DNA of 64,000 bases from NCBI GenBank assembly GCA_035771175.1, contig CM069589.1, positions 24,880,201 to 24,944,200 of the forward strand, read 5' to 3'. Both the position numbers and the translations under genes were made by a program. Numbering within the stretch: position 1 is the stretch's first letter; every line of letters begins with the position of its first letter. The notes beneath the pieces were generated by a model. The model was not told where the DNA came from and did no database searches. It worked only from the letters and a program-made list of their open reading frames with translations. The DNA is from Paratinospora sagittata (taxonomy: Eukaryota; Streptophyta; Magnoliopsida; Ranunculales; Menispermaceae). Shown here piece by piece: positions 50,001 to 62,500 of this stretch.

Positions 50001-52250
50001 ACGTACTTATTAATCTAATCAGTAATCAAAATTCAAATAGCCGTAACCATTTCTTTCGAGCTATGATTTGAGTTATTTAAAAGGCGTTTGAAATATCGTT
50101 TCTTCCTCTTTCAACGCATTTTCAAGCACTCAAATCAGAGTCGGGAACAAAATGTTACTGCTATTCGAATCTTTTTGACCGATCAATCAACTTACTTATC
50201 GAACAAATCGTTAAGAAAAGTTCAAATAGCCGTAAATTTTCATCCCGACTTTGATTCGAGTGATTCAAAAGGAATTGAAAATGTCTTTTCTTCTTATTTC
50301 TAACTCATGTTCAATCACACAATTCGAGTCAGAATCAAAAAGTTGTGGTTATTTTAAAGTTGCACACCGATCATTAAACTTACTTATCGATTGAAACGGT
50401 GAGAAAAAGTCAATTAGTCGTACAATTTTATGCTGACTCTGTTATGAGTTAATCAAAAGGCGTTGAAAATATTGTTTCTTCATCTTTGCAATGCATGTCC
50501 AATCTCTCAAATCAGGGTGAGGATGAGAACGTTATGGATGTTTGAATGTTTACTACCCATTAGCCAACGTACTTATTAATCTAATCAGTAATCAAAATTA
50601 AAATAGCCGTAACCATTTCTTTCGAAGTATGATTAGAGTTATTCAAAATGGGTTTGAAATATCGTTTCTTCCTCTTTCCAACGCATTTTCAATCACTCAA
50701 ATCGGAGTCGGGAATAAATTGTTACTGCTATTTGAATGTTTTTTACCGATCAATCAACTTACTTATCGAACAAATCAAGAAGAAAAGTTCGAATAGCCGT
50801 AACTTTTCATCCCAACTTTGATTCGAGTGATTCAAAAGGAATTGAAAATGTCTTTTCTTCTTATTTCTAACGCATGTTCAATCACACAATTCGAGTCGGA
50901 ATCAAAAAGTTGTGGATATTTTAAAGTTGCACACCGATCAGTAAACTTACTTATCGATTGAATCGGTAAGAAAAAGTTAAATAGTCTTAGAGTTTAATGC
51001 TGACTCTGTTATGGATTAATCAAAAGGCGTTGAAAATCTTGTTTCTTCATCTTTCCAATGCATGTCCAATCTCTCAAATCAGAGTCAGGATGAAAACGTT
51101 ATGGCTATTTGAATGTTTGCTATCCATTAGCCAACATACTTATTAATCTAATCAGTAATCAAAATTCAAATAGTCGTAACCATTTCTTTCGAACTATGAT
51201 TGGAGTTATTTAAAAGGCGTTTGAAATATCGTTTCTTCCTCTTTCCAATGCGTTTTCAATCACTCAAATCGGAGTCGGGAATAAATTGTTACTGCTATTT
51301 GAATGTTTTTAACCGATCAATCAACTTACTTATCGAACAAATCAAGAAGAAAAGCTCGAATAGTCGTAACTTTTCATCCCGACTTTGATTTGAGTGATTC
51401 ATAAGGAATTGAAAATGTCTTTTTTTTCCTATTTTTAACGCATGTTCAATCACACAATTGGAGTCGGAATCAAAAAGTTATGGTTATTTTAAAGTTTCAC
51501 ACCGATCATTAAACTTACTTATCGATTGAATCGGTAAGAACTAGTCAAATAGTCTTAGAGTTTAATGCATACTCTGTTATGAGTTAATGAAAAGGCGTTG
51601 AAATATCGTTTCTCCCCCTTTCAATGCATTTTCAAACACTCAAATCGGAGTCAGGAATACATTGTTACTGCTATTTGAATCTTTTTTACCCATCAATCAA
51701 CTTACTTATCGAACAAATCGCGAAAAAAAGTTTAAATAGCCGTAACTTTTCATCCCGACTTTGATTTGAGTGATTCATAAGGAATTGAAAATGTCTTTTT
51801 TTCCTATTTCTAACGCATGTTCAATCACACAAAATGGAGTCAGAATAAAAAAGTTATGGTTATTTTAAAGTTTCATACCATTCATTCAACTTACTTATCA
51901 ATTGAATCGGTAAGAAAAAGTCAAATATTCTTAGAGTTTAATGCTGACTCTGTTATGGGTTAATCAAAAGGCGATAAAAATTTTGTTTCTTCATCTTTCC
52001 AATGCAAGTCCAATCTCTCAAATAAGAGTCAGGATGAAAACGTTATGGCTATTTGAATGTTTGCTACCCATTAGCCAACGTACTTATTAATCTAATCAGT
52101 AATCAAAATTCAAATAGCCGTAACCATTTCTTTCGAGCTATGATTTGAGTTATTTAAAAGGCGTTTGAAATATCGTTTCTTCCTCTTTCAACGCATTTTC
52201 AATCACTCAAATTGGAGTCGGGAATAAAATGTTACTGCTATTCGAATCTT
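42650..52250 (+). repeat. Three copies of a 3209-bp (17-monomer) unit
   Basis: The chimeric box is at 41971, 45180, 48389 and 51598, spaced 3209 bp. Marks such as agggtgaggatgagaacg (near 44097, 47306 and 50515) and the caaaatgggtttg A variant (near 44225, 47434 and 50643) agree with this spacing. The unit equals five trimers plus the chimeric two-monomer step, exactly one trimer less than the 3775-bp unit. Copies differ from each other at only a few sites. Confidence 0.85.
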
Positions 52251-52269
52251 TTTGACCGATCAATCAACT

Positions 52270-55200
52270 TACTTATCGAACAAATCGTTAAGAAAAGTTC
52301 AAATAGCCGTAAATTTTCATCCCGACTTTGATTCGAGTGATTCAAAAGGAATTGAAAATGTCTTTTCTTCTTATTTCTAACGCATGTTCAATCACACAAT
52401 TTGAGTCGGAATCAAAAAGTTGTGGTTTTTTTAAAGTTGCACACCGATCATTAAACTTACTTATCGATTGAAACGGTGAAAAAAAGTCAATTAGTCGTAC
52501 AGTTTTATGCTGACTCTGTTATTAGTTAATCAAAAGGCGTTGAAAATATTGTTTCTTCATCTTTGCAATGCATGTCCAATCTCTCAAATCAGAGTTAGGA
52601 TGAAAATGTTATGGCTGTTTGAATGTTTACTACCCATTAGCCAACGTACTTATTAATCTAATCAGTAATCAAAATTAAAATAGCCGTAACCATTTCTTTC
52701 GAACTATGATTAGAGTTATTCAAAAGGCGTTTGAAATATCGTTTCTTCCTCCTTCCAACGCATTTTCAATAACTCAAATCGGAGTCGGGAATAAATTGTT
52801 ACTGCTATTTGAATCTTTTTTACCGATCAATCAACTTACTTATCGAACAAATCGGGAAGAAAAGTTTGAGTGATTCATAAGGAATTGAAAATGTCTTCTT
52901 TTCCTATTTCTAAGGCATGTTCAATCCCACAAAGTGGAGTCGGAATAGAAAAGTTATGGTTATTTTAAAGTTTCATACCATTCATTCAACTTACTTATCA
53001 ATTGAATCGGTAAGAAAAAGTTAATTAGTCTTAGAGTTTAATGCTGACTCTGTCATGGGTTAATCAAAAGGTGTTGAAAATATTGTTTCTTCATCTTTCC
53101 AATGCATGTCCAATCACTCAAATCGGAGTGAGGATGAAAATGTCATGGCTATTTGAATGTTTGTTACCTATTGGCCAACGTACTTATTAATCAAATCTGT
53201 AATCAAAATTCAAATAGCCGTAACAATTTCTTTCGAACTATGATTAGAGTTATTTAAGAGGTGTTTGAAATATCGTTTCTTTCTCTTTCCAACGCATTTT
53301 CAGTCACTTAAATCGGAGTCGGGAATAAATTGTTACTGCTATTTGAATGTTTTTTACCGATCAATCAACTTACTTATCGAACAAATCAAGAAGAAAAGTT
53401 TGAATAGCGGTAACTTTTCTTCCCGACTTTGATTTGAATGATTCAATAAGGAATTGAAAATGTCTATTTTTCCTATTTCTAACGCATGTTCAATCACACA
53501 AAATGGAGTCGGAATAAAAAAGTTATGGTTATTTTAAAGTTTCATACCATTCATTCAACTTACTTATCGATTGAATCGGTAAGAAAAAGACAAATAGTCT
53601 TAGAGTTTAATGCTGACTCTATTATGGGTTAATCAAAAGGCGTTGAAAATTTTGTTTCTTCATCTTTCCAATGCATGTCCAATCTCTCAAATCAGAGTTA
53701 GGATGAAAACGTTATGGCTATTTGAATGTTTCCTATCCATTGGCCAACGTACTTATTAATGTAATCAGTAATCAAAATTTAAATAGTCGTAACCATTTCT
53801 TTCGAACTATGATTAGAGTTATTCAAAAGGCGTTTGAAATATCGTTTCTTCCTCTTTCCAACGCATTTTCAATCACTCAAGTCGGAGTCGGGAATAAATT
53901 GTTACTATTATTTGAATGTTTTTTACCGATCAAACAACTTATTTATCGAACAAATCAAGAAGAAAAGTTCGAATAGCCGTAACTTTTCATCTCGACTTTG
54001 ATTTGAGTGATTCATAAAGAATTGAAAATGTCTTTTTTTCCTATTTATAACGCATGTTCAATCACACAATTGGAGTCGGAATCAAAAAGTTATGGTTATT
54101 TTAAACTTTCACACCGATCATTAAACTTACTTATCGATTGAATTGGTAAGAACAAGTCAAATAGTCTTAGAGTTTAATGCAGACTCTGTTATGAGTTAAT
54201 GAAAAGGCGTTGAAATATCTTTTCTCCCCCTTTCATTGCATTTTCAATCACTCCAATCGGAGTCGTGAATAAATTGTTACTGCTATTTGAATCTTTTCTA
54301 CCGATCAATCAACTTACTTATCGAACAAATCGTGAAGAAAAGTTTAAATGGCCCTAACTTTTCAACCCGACTTTGATTTGAGTGATTCATAAGGAATTGA
54401 AAATGTCTTTTTTTCGTATTTCTAAGGCATGTTCAATCTCACAAAATGGAGTCGGAATAAAAAAGTTATGGTTATTTTAAAGTTTCATACCATTCATTCA
54501 ACTTACTTATCGATTGAATCGGTAAGAAAAAGTCAAATATTCTTAGAGTTTAATGCTAACTCTGTTATGGGTTAATCAAAAGGCGATGAAAATTTTGTTT
54601 CTTCATCCTTCCAATGCATGTCCAATCTCTCAAATCAGAGTCAGGATGAAAACGTTATGGCTATTTGAATGTTTGCTACCCATTAGCCAACGTACTTATT
54701 AATCTAATCAGTAATCAAAATTCAAATAGCCGTAACCATTTCTTTCGTGCTATGATTTGAGTTATTTAAAAGGCGTTTGATAAATATCGTTTCTTCTTCT
54801 TTCAACGCATTTTCAATTACTCAAATCGGAGTCGGGAATAAAATGTTACTGCTATTCGAATCTTTTTGACCGATCAGTCAACTTACTTATCGAACAAATC
54901 GTTAAGAAAAGTTCAAATAGCCGTAAATTTTCATCCCGACTTTGATTCGAGTGATTCAAAAGGAATTGAAAATGTCTTTTCTTCTTATTTCTAACGCATG
55001 TTCAATCACACAATTTGAGTCGGAATCAAACAGTTGTGGTTTTTTTAATGTTGCACACCGATCATTAAACTTACTTATCGATTGAAACGGTGAAAAAAAG
55101 TCAATTAGTCGTACAGTTTTATGCTGACTCTGTTATGAGTTAATCAAAAGGCGTTGAAAATATTGTTTCTTCATCTTTGCAATGCATGTCCAATCTCTCA

Positions 55201-56500
55201 AATCAGAGTTAGGATGAAAATGTTATGGCTGTTTGAATGTTTACTACCCATTAGCCAACGTACTTATTAATCTAATCAGTAATCAAAATTAAAATAGCCG
55301 TAACCATTTCTTTCGAACTATGATTAGAGTTATTCAAAAGGCGTTTGAAATATCGTTTCTTCCTCCTTCCAACGCATTTTCAATAACTCAAATCGGAGTC
55401 GGGAATAAATTGTTACTGCTATTTGAATCTTTTTTACCGATCAATCAACTTACTTATCGAACAAATTGGGAAGAAAAGTTTAAATAGCCGTAACTTTTCA
55501 TCCCGACTTTGATTTGAGTGATTCATAAGGAATTGAAAGTGTCTTCTTTTCCTATTTCTAAGGCATGTTCAATCCCACGAAGTGGAGTCGGAATAGAAAA
55601 GTTATGGTTATTTTAAAGTTTCATACCATTCATTCAACTTACTTATCAATTGAATCGGTAAGAAAAAGTTAATTAGTCTTAGAGTTTAATGCTGACTCTG
55701 TCATGGGTTAATCAAAAGGTGTTGAAAATATTGTTTCTTCATCTTTCCAATGCATGTCCAATCACTCAAATCGGAGTGAGGATGAAAATGTCATGGCTAT
55801 TTGAATGTTTGTTACCCAATGGCCAACGTACTTATTAATCAAATCTGTAATCAAAATTCAAATAGCCGTAACCATTTCTTTCGAACTATGATTAGAGTTA
55901 TTTAAGAGGTGTTTGAAATATCGTTTCTTCCTCTTTCCAACGCATTTTCAGTCACTTAAATCGGAGTCGGGAATAAATTGTTACTGCTATTTGAATGTTT
56001 TTTACCGATCAATCAACTTACTTATCGAACAAATCAAGAAGAAAAGTTCGAATAGCGGTAACTTTTCTTCCCGACTTTGATTTGAGTGATTCAATAAGGA
56101 ATTGAAAATGTCTATTTTTCCTATTTCTAACGCATGTTCAATCACACAAAATGGAGTCGGAATAAAAAAGTTATGGTTATTTTAAAGTTTCATACCATTC
56201 ATTCAACTTACTTATCGATTGAATCGGTAAGAAAAAGTCAAATAGTCTTAGAGTTTAATGCTGACTCTATTATGGGTTAATCAAAAGGCGTTGAAAATTT
56301 TGTTTCTTCATCTTTCCAATGCAAGTCCAATCTCTCAAATCAGAGTCAGGATGAAAACGTTATGGCTATTTGAATGTTTGCTATCCATTGGCCAACGTAC
56401 TTATTAATGTAATCAGTAATCAAAATTTAAATAGTCGTAACCATTTCTTTCGAACTATGATTAGAGTTATTCAAAAGGCGTTTGAAATATCGTTTCTTCT
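52270..56500 (+). repeat. 14-monomer unit (about 2.65 kb), nearly two copies
   Basis: Marks recur 2648 bp apart on the right (a variant A monomer near 53722 and 56370). The spacing is 2614 bp where the first copy has lost 34 bp (cgttaagaaaag near 52282 and 54896). Shared rare marks include ataactcaaatcgg, ggaagaaaagttt, and atcaaatctgtaatc. The first copy contains the last chimeric C/A box at 54210. The unit fits four trimers plus the chimeric step. Confidence 0.7.
52798..52952 (+). repeat. Shortened B monomer (155 bp, 34-bp deletion)
   Basis: The monomer jumps from gaagaaaagttt directly to gagtgattcataagg. The related copy near 55470 has the 34 bp in between. The breakpoints share a short ttt, which fits replication slippage or end-joining. 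Confidence 0.85.
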
Positions 56501-59500
56501 TCTTTCAACGCATTTTCAATCACTCAAATCGGAGTCCAGAATAAATTGTTACTGCTATTTGAATATTTTTTACCGAACAATCAACTTACGTATCGAACAA
56601 ATCAAGAAGAAAAGTTCAAATAGCCGTAAATTTTCATCCCAACTTTGATTTGAATGATTAAAAAGGAATTGAAAATGTCTTTCTTCTTATTTCTAACGCA
56701 TGTTCGGTCACACAATTCGAGTCGTAATCAAAAAGTTGTGGTTATTTTAAAGTTGCACACCGATCATTAAAATTACTTATCGATTGAAACGGTGGGAAAA
56801 AGTCAATTAGTCGTATAGTTTTATGCTGACTCTGTTATGAGTTAATCAAAAGACGTTGAAAGTATTGTTTCTTCATCTTTGCAATGCATGTCCAATCTCT
56901 CAAATCAGAGTCAGAATGAAAACGTTATGGCTATTTGAATGTTTGCTACCCAATGGCCAACGTACTTATTAATCTAATCAGTAATCAAAATTCAAATAGC
57001 CGTAACCATTTCTTTCAAACTATGATTAGAGTTATTGAAAAGGCGTTTGAAATATCGTTTCTTCCTCTTTCCAACGCATTTTCAATCACTCAAATCGGAG
57101 TCGGGAATAAATTGTTACTACTATTTGAATGTTTTTTACCGATCAATCAACTTACTTATCGAACAAATAAAGAAGAAAAGTTCGAATAGCCGTAACTTTT
57201 CATCCCGACTTTGATTTGAATGATTCATAAGGAATTGAAAATGTCTTTTTTTCCTATTTCTAACGCATGTTCAATCACACAATTGGAGTCGGAATCAAGA
57301 AGTTATGGTTATTTGAAAGTTTCACACCGATCATTAAACTTACTTATCGATTGAATCGGTAAAAACAAGTCAAATAGTCTTAGAGTTTAATGCTGACTCT
57401 GTTATGAGTTAATGAAAAGGCGTTGAAAATATTGTTTCTTCATCTTCGCAATGCATGTCCAATCTCTCAAATCAGAGTTAAGATGAAAACGTTATGGCTA
57501 TTTGAATGTTTGCTACCCATTAGCCAACGTACTTATTAATCTAATCAGTAATCAAAATTCAAAAAGCCGTAACCATTTCTTTCGAACTATGATTAGAGTT
57601 ATTTAAAAGGCGTTTGAAATATTGTTTCTTCCTCTTTCAACGCATTTTCAATCACTCAAATCGGAGTCAAAAATAAATTGTTACTACTATTTGAATATTT
57701 TTTACCGAACAATCAACTTACTTATCGAACAAATCAAGAAGAAAAGTTCAAATAGCCGTAACTTTTCATGTCGACTTTGATTTGAGTGATTCATAAGGAA
57801 TTGAAAATGCATTTTTTTCCTATTTCTAACGCATGTTCAATCACCCAATTGGAGTCGGAATCAAAAAGTTATGGTTATTTTAAAGTTTCACACCGATCAT
57901 TAAACTTACTTATCGATTGAAACGGTGCGAAAAAGTCAAATTGTCTTACAGTTTAATGCGGACTCTGTTATGAGTTAATGAAAAGGCGTTGAAAATATTA
58001 TTTCTTCATCTTTGCAATGAATGTCCAATCTCTCAAATCAGAGTCACGATGAAAACGTTATGGCTATTTGAATGTTTGCTACCCATTAGCCAACGTACTT
58101 ATTAATCTAATCAGTAATCAAAATTAAAAAAGCCGTAACCATTTCTTTCGAGCTATGATTTGAGTTATTTAAACCGCGTTTGAAATATTGTCTCTTCCTC
58201 TTTCAATGCATTTTCAATCACTCAAATCGGAGTCGGGAATAAAATGTTACTGCTATTTGAATCTTTTTGACCGATCAATCAACTTACTTATCGAACAAAT
58301 CGTTAAGAAAAGTTCAAATAGCCGTAAATTTTCATCCCGACTTTGATTTGAGTGATCCAAAAGGAATTGAAAATGTCTTTTCTTCTTATTTCTAACGCAT
58401 ACTCAATCACCCAATCGGAGTCGGAATCAAAAAGTTATGGTTGTTTTAAAGTTTCACACCGATCATTAAACTTACTTATCGATTGAAACGGTGAGAAAAA
58501 ATCAAATTGTCTTACAGTTTAATGCGGACTCTGTTATGAGTTAATGAAAAGGCGTTGAAAATATTGTTTCTTCATCTTTGCAATGCATGTCCAATCTCTC
58601 AAATCAGAGTCAGGATGAAAACGTTATGGCTATTTGAATGTTTGCTACCCATTAGCCAACGTACTTATTAATCTAATCAGTAATCAAAATTAAAAAAGCC
58701 GTAACCATTTCTTTCGAGCTATGATTTGAGTTATTTAAAACGCGTTTGAAATATTGTTTCTTCCTCTTTCAACGCATTTTCAATCACTCAAATCGGAATG
58801 GGGAATAAAATGTTACTGCTATTTAAATCTTTTTGACCGATCAAGCAACTTACTTATCGAACAAATCGTTAAGAAAAGTTCAAATAGCCGTAAATTTTCA
58901 TCCCGACTTTGATTTGAGTGATTCAAAAGGAATTGAAAATGTCTTTTCTTCTTATTTCTAACGCATGTTCGATCACACAATTTGAGTCGAAATCAAAAAG
59001 TTGTGGTTATTTTAAAGTTGCACACCGATCATTAAACTTACTTATCGATTGAAACGGTGAGAAAAACTCAATTACTCGTACAGTTTTATGCTGACTCTGT
59101 TATGAGTTAATAAAAAGACGTTGAAAATATTGTTTCTTCATCTTTACAATGCATGTCCAATCTCTCAAATCAGAGACAGAATGAAAACGTTATGGCTATT
59201 TGAATGTTTGCTACCCAATGGCCAACATACTTATTAATCTAATCAGTAATCAAAATTCAAATAGCCGTAACCATTTCTTTCGAACTATGATTAGAGTTAT
59301 TCAAAAGGCGTTTGAAATATCGTTTCTTCCTCTTTCCAACGTATTTTCAATCACTCAAATCGGAGTCGGGAATAAATTGTTACTACTATTTGAATGTTTT
59401 TTACCGATCAATCAACTTATCGAATAAATCAAGAAGAAAAGTTCGGATAGCCGTAACTTTTCATTCCGACTTCGATTTGAGTGATTCATAAAGAATTGAA

Positions 59501-62500
59501 AATGTCTTTTTTACCTATTTCTAACGCCTGTTCAATCACACAATTGGAGTTGGAATCAAATTATTTGGAAGTTTCACACCGATCATTAAACTTACTTATC
59601 GATTGAATCGGTAAGAACAAGTCAAATAGTCTTAGAGTTTAATGCTGACTCTGTTATGAGTTAATGAAAAGGCGTTGAAAATATTTTTTCTTCATCTTTG
59701 CAATGCATGTCCAATCTCTCAAATCAGAGTCAGGATGAAAACGTTATGGCTATTTGAATGTTTGCTACCCATTAGCCAACGTACTTATTAATCTAATCAG
59801 TAATGAAAATTCAAATAGCCGTAACTATTTCTTTCGAGCTATGATTTGAGTTATTTAAAAGGCGTTCGAAATATCGTTTCTTCCTCTTTCAACCCATTTC
59901 CAATCACTCAAATCGGAGTCAAGAATGAATTGTTACTGCTATTTGATTTTTTTTTACCGAACAATCAAGTTACTTCTCACACAAATCAAGAAGAAAAGTT
60001 CAAATAGCCGTAACTTTTCATGTCGACTTTGATTTGAGTGATTCATAAGGAATTGAAAATGTCTTTTTTTCCTATTTCTAACGCATGCTCAATCACCCAA
60101 TTGGAGTCGGAATCAAAAAGTTATGGTTATTTTAAAGTTTCACACCGATCATTAAAGTTACTTATCGATTGAAACAGTGAGAAAAAGTCAAATTGTCTTA
60201 CAGTTTAATGCGGACTCTGTTATGAGTTAATGAATAGGCGTTGAAAATATTGTTTCTTCATCTTTGCAATGCATGTCCAATCTCTGAAATCAGAGTCAGG
60301 ATGAAAACGTTATGGCTATTTGAATGTTTGCTACCCATTAGCCAACGTACTTATTAATCTAATGAGTAATCAAAATTAAAAAAGCCGTAACCATTTCTTT
60401 CGAGCAATGATTTGAGTTATTTAAAAGGCGTTTGAAATATCGTTTCTTCCGCTTTTAACCCATTTTCAATCACTCAAATCGGAGTCAAGAATAAATTGTT
60501 ACTGCTATTTAAATGTTTTTTACCGAACAATCAAGTTACTTCTCAAACAAATCAAGAAGAAAAGTTCAAATAGCCGTAACTTTTCATTCCGACTTTGATT
60601 TGAGTGGTTCATAAAGAATTGAAAATGTCTTTTTTTCTTATTTCTAACGCCTGTTCAATCACACAATTGGAGTTGCAATCAAGAAGTTATGGTTATTTGA
60701 AAGTTTCACACCGATCATTAAACTTACTTATCGATTGAATCGGTAAAAACAAGTCAAATAGTCTTAGAGTTTAATGCTGACTCTGTTATAAGTTAATGAA
60801 AAGCGTTGAAAATATTGTTTCTTCATCTTCGCAATGCATGTCCAATCTCTGAAATCAGAGTCAGGATGAAAACGTTATGGCTATTTGAATGTTTGCTACC
60901 CATTAGCCAACGTACTTATTAATCTAATCAGTAATCAAAATTCAAATAGCCGTAACCATTTCTTTCGAGCTATGATTTGAGTTATTTAAAAGGCGTTTGA
61001 AATATCGTTTCTTCCTCTTTCAACCAATTTTCAATCACTAAAATCGGAGTCAAGAATAAATTGTTACTGCTATTTGAATGTTTTTTACCAAACAATCAAG
61101 TTACTTCTGAAACAAATCAAGAAATAAAGTTCAAATAGCCGTAACTTTTCATGTCGACTTTGATTTGAGTGATTCATAAGGAATTGAAAATGTCTTTTTT
61201 TCCTATTTCTAACGCATGTTCAATCACCCAATTGGAGTCGGAATCAAAAAGTTATGGTTATTTTAAAGTTTCACACCGATCATTAAACTTACTTATCGAT
61301 TGAAACGGTGAGAAAAAGTCAAATTGTCTTACAGTTTAATGCGGACTCTGTTATGAGTTAATGAATAGGCGTTGAAAATATTGTTTCTTCATCTTTGCAA
61401 TGCATGTCCAATCTCTCAAATCAGAGTCAGGATGAAAACGTTATGGCTATTTGAATGTTTGCTACCCATTAGCCAATGTACTTATTAATCTAATCAGTAA
61501 TCAAAATTAAAACAGCCGTAACCATTTCTTTCGAGCTATGATTTGAGTTATTTAAAACGCGTTTGAAATATTGTTTCTTCCTCTTTCAACGCATTTTCAA
61601 TCACTCAAATCGGAGTCGGGAATAAAATGTTACTGCTATTTGAATCTTTTTGACCGATCAATCAACTTACTTATCGAACAAATCGTTAAGAAAAATTCAG
61701 ATAGCCGTAAATTTTCATCCCGACTTTGATTTGAGTGATTCAAAAGGAATTGAAAATGCCTTTTCTTCTTATTTCTAACGCATGTTCGATCACACAATTC
61801 GAGTGGAAATGAAAAAGTTGTGGTTATTTGAAAGTTTCACACCGATCATTAAAGTTACTTATCGATTGAATCGGTAAGAACAAGTCAAATAGTCTTAGAG
61901 TTTAATGCTGACTCTGTTATAAGTTAATGAAAAGGCGTTGAAAATAATGTTTCTTCATCTTTGCAATGCATGTCCAATCTCTCAAATCAGAGTCAGGATG
62001 AAAACGTTATGGCTATTTGAATGTTTGCTACCCATTAGCCAACGTACTTATTAATCTAATCAGTAATCAAAATTCAAATAGCCGTAACCATTTCTTTCGA
62101 GCTATGATTTGAGTTATTTAAAAGGCGTTTGAAATATCGTTTCTTCCTCTTTCAACCCATTTTCAATCACTCAAATCGGAGTCATCTTCCTCTTTCAACA
62201 CATTTTCAATCACTCAAATCGGAGTCAAGAATAAATTGTTACTGCTATTTGAATGTTTTTTACCGAACAATCAAGTTACTTCTCACACAAATCAAGAAGA
62301 AAAGTTCAAATAGCCGTAACTTTTCATGTCGACTTTGATTTGAGTGATTCATAAGGAATTGAAAATGTCTTTTTTTCCTATTTCTAACGCATGCTCAATC
62401 ACCCAATTGGAGTCGGAATCAAAAAGTTATGGTTATTTTAAAGTTTCACACCGATCATTAAACTTACTTATCGATTGAAACGGTGAGAAAAAGTCAAATT

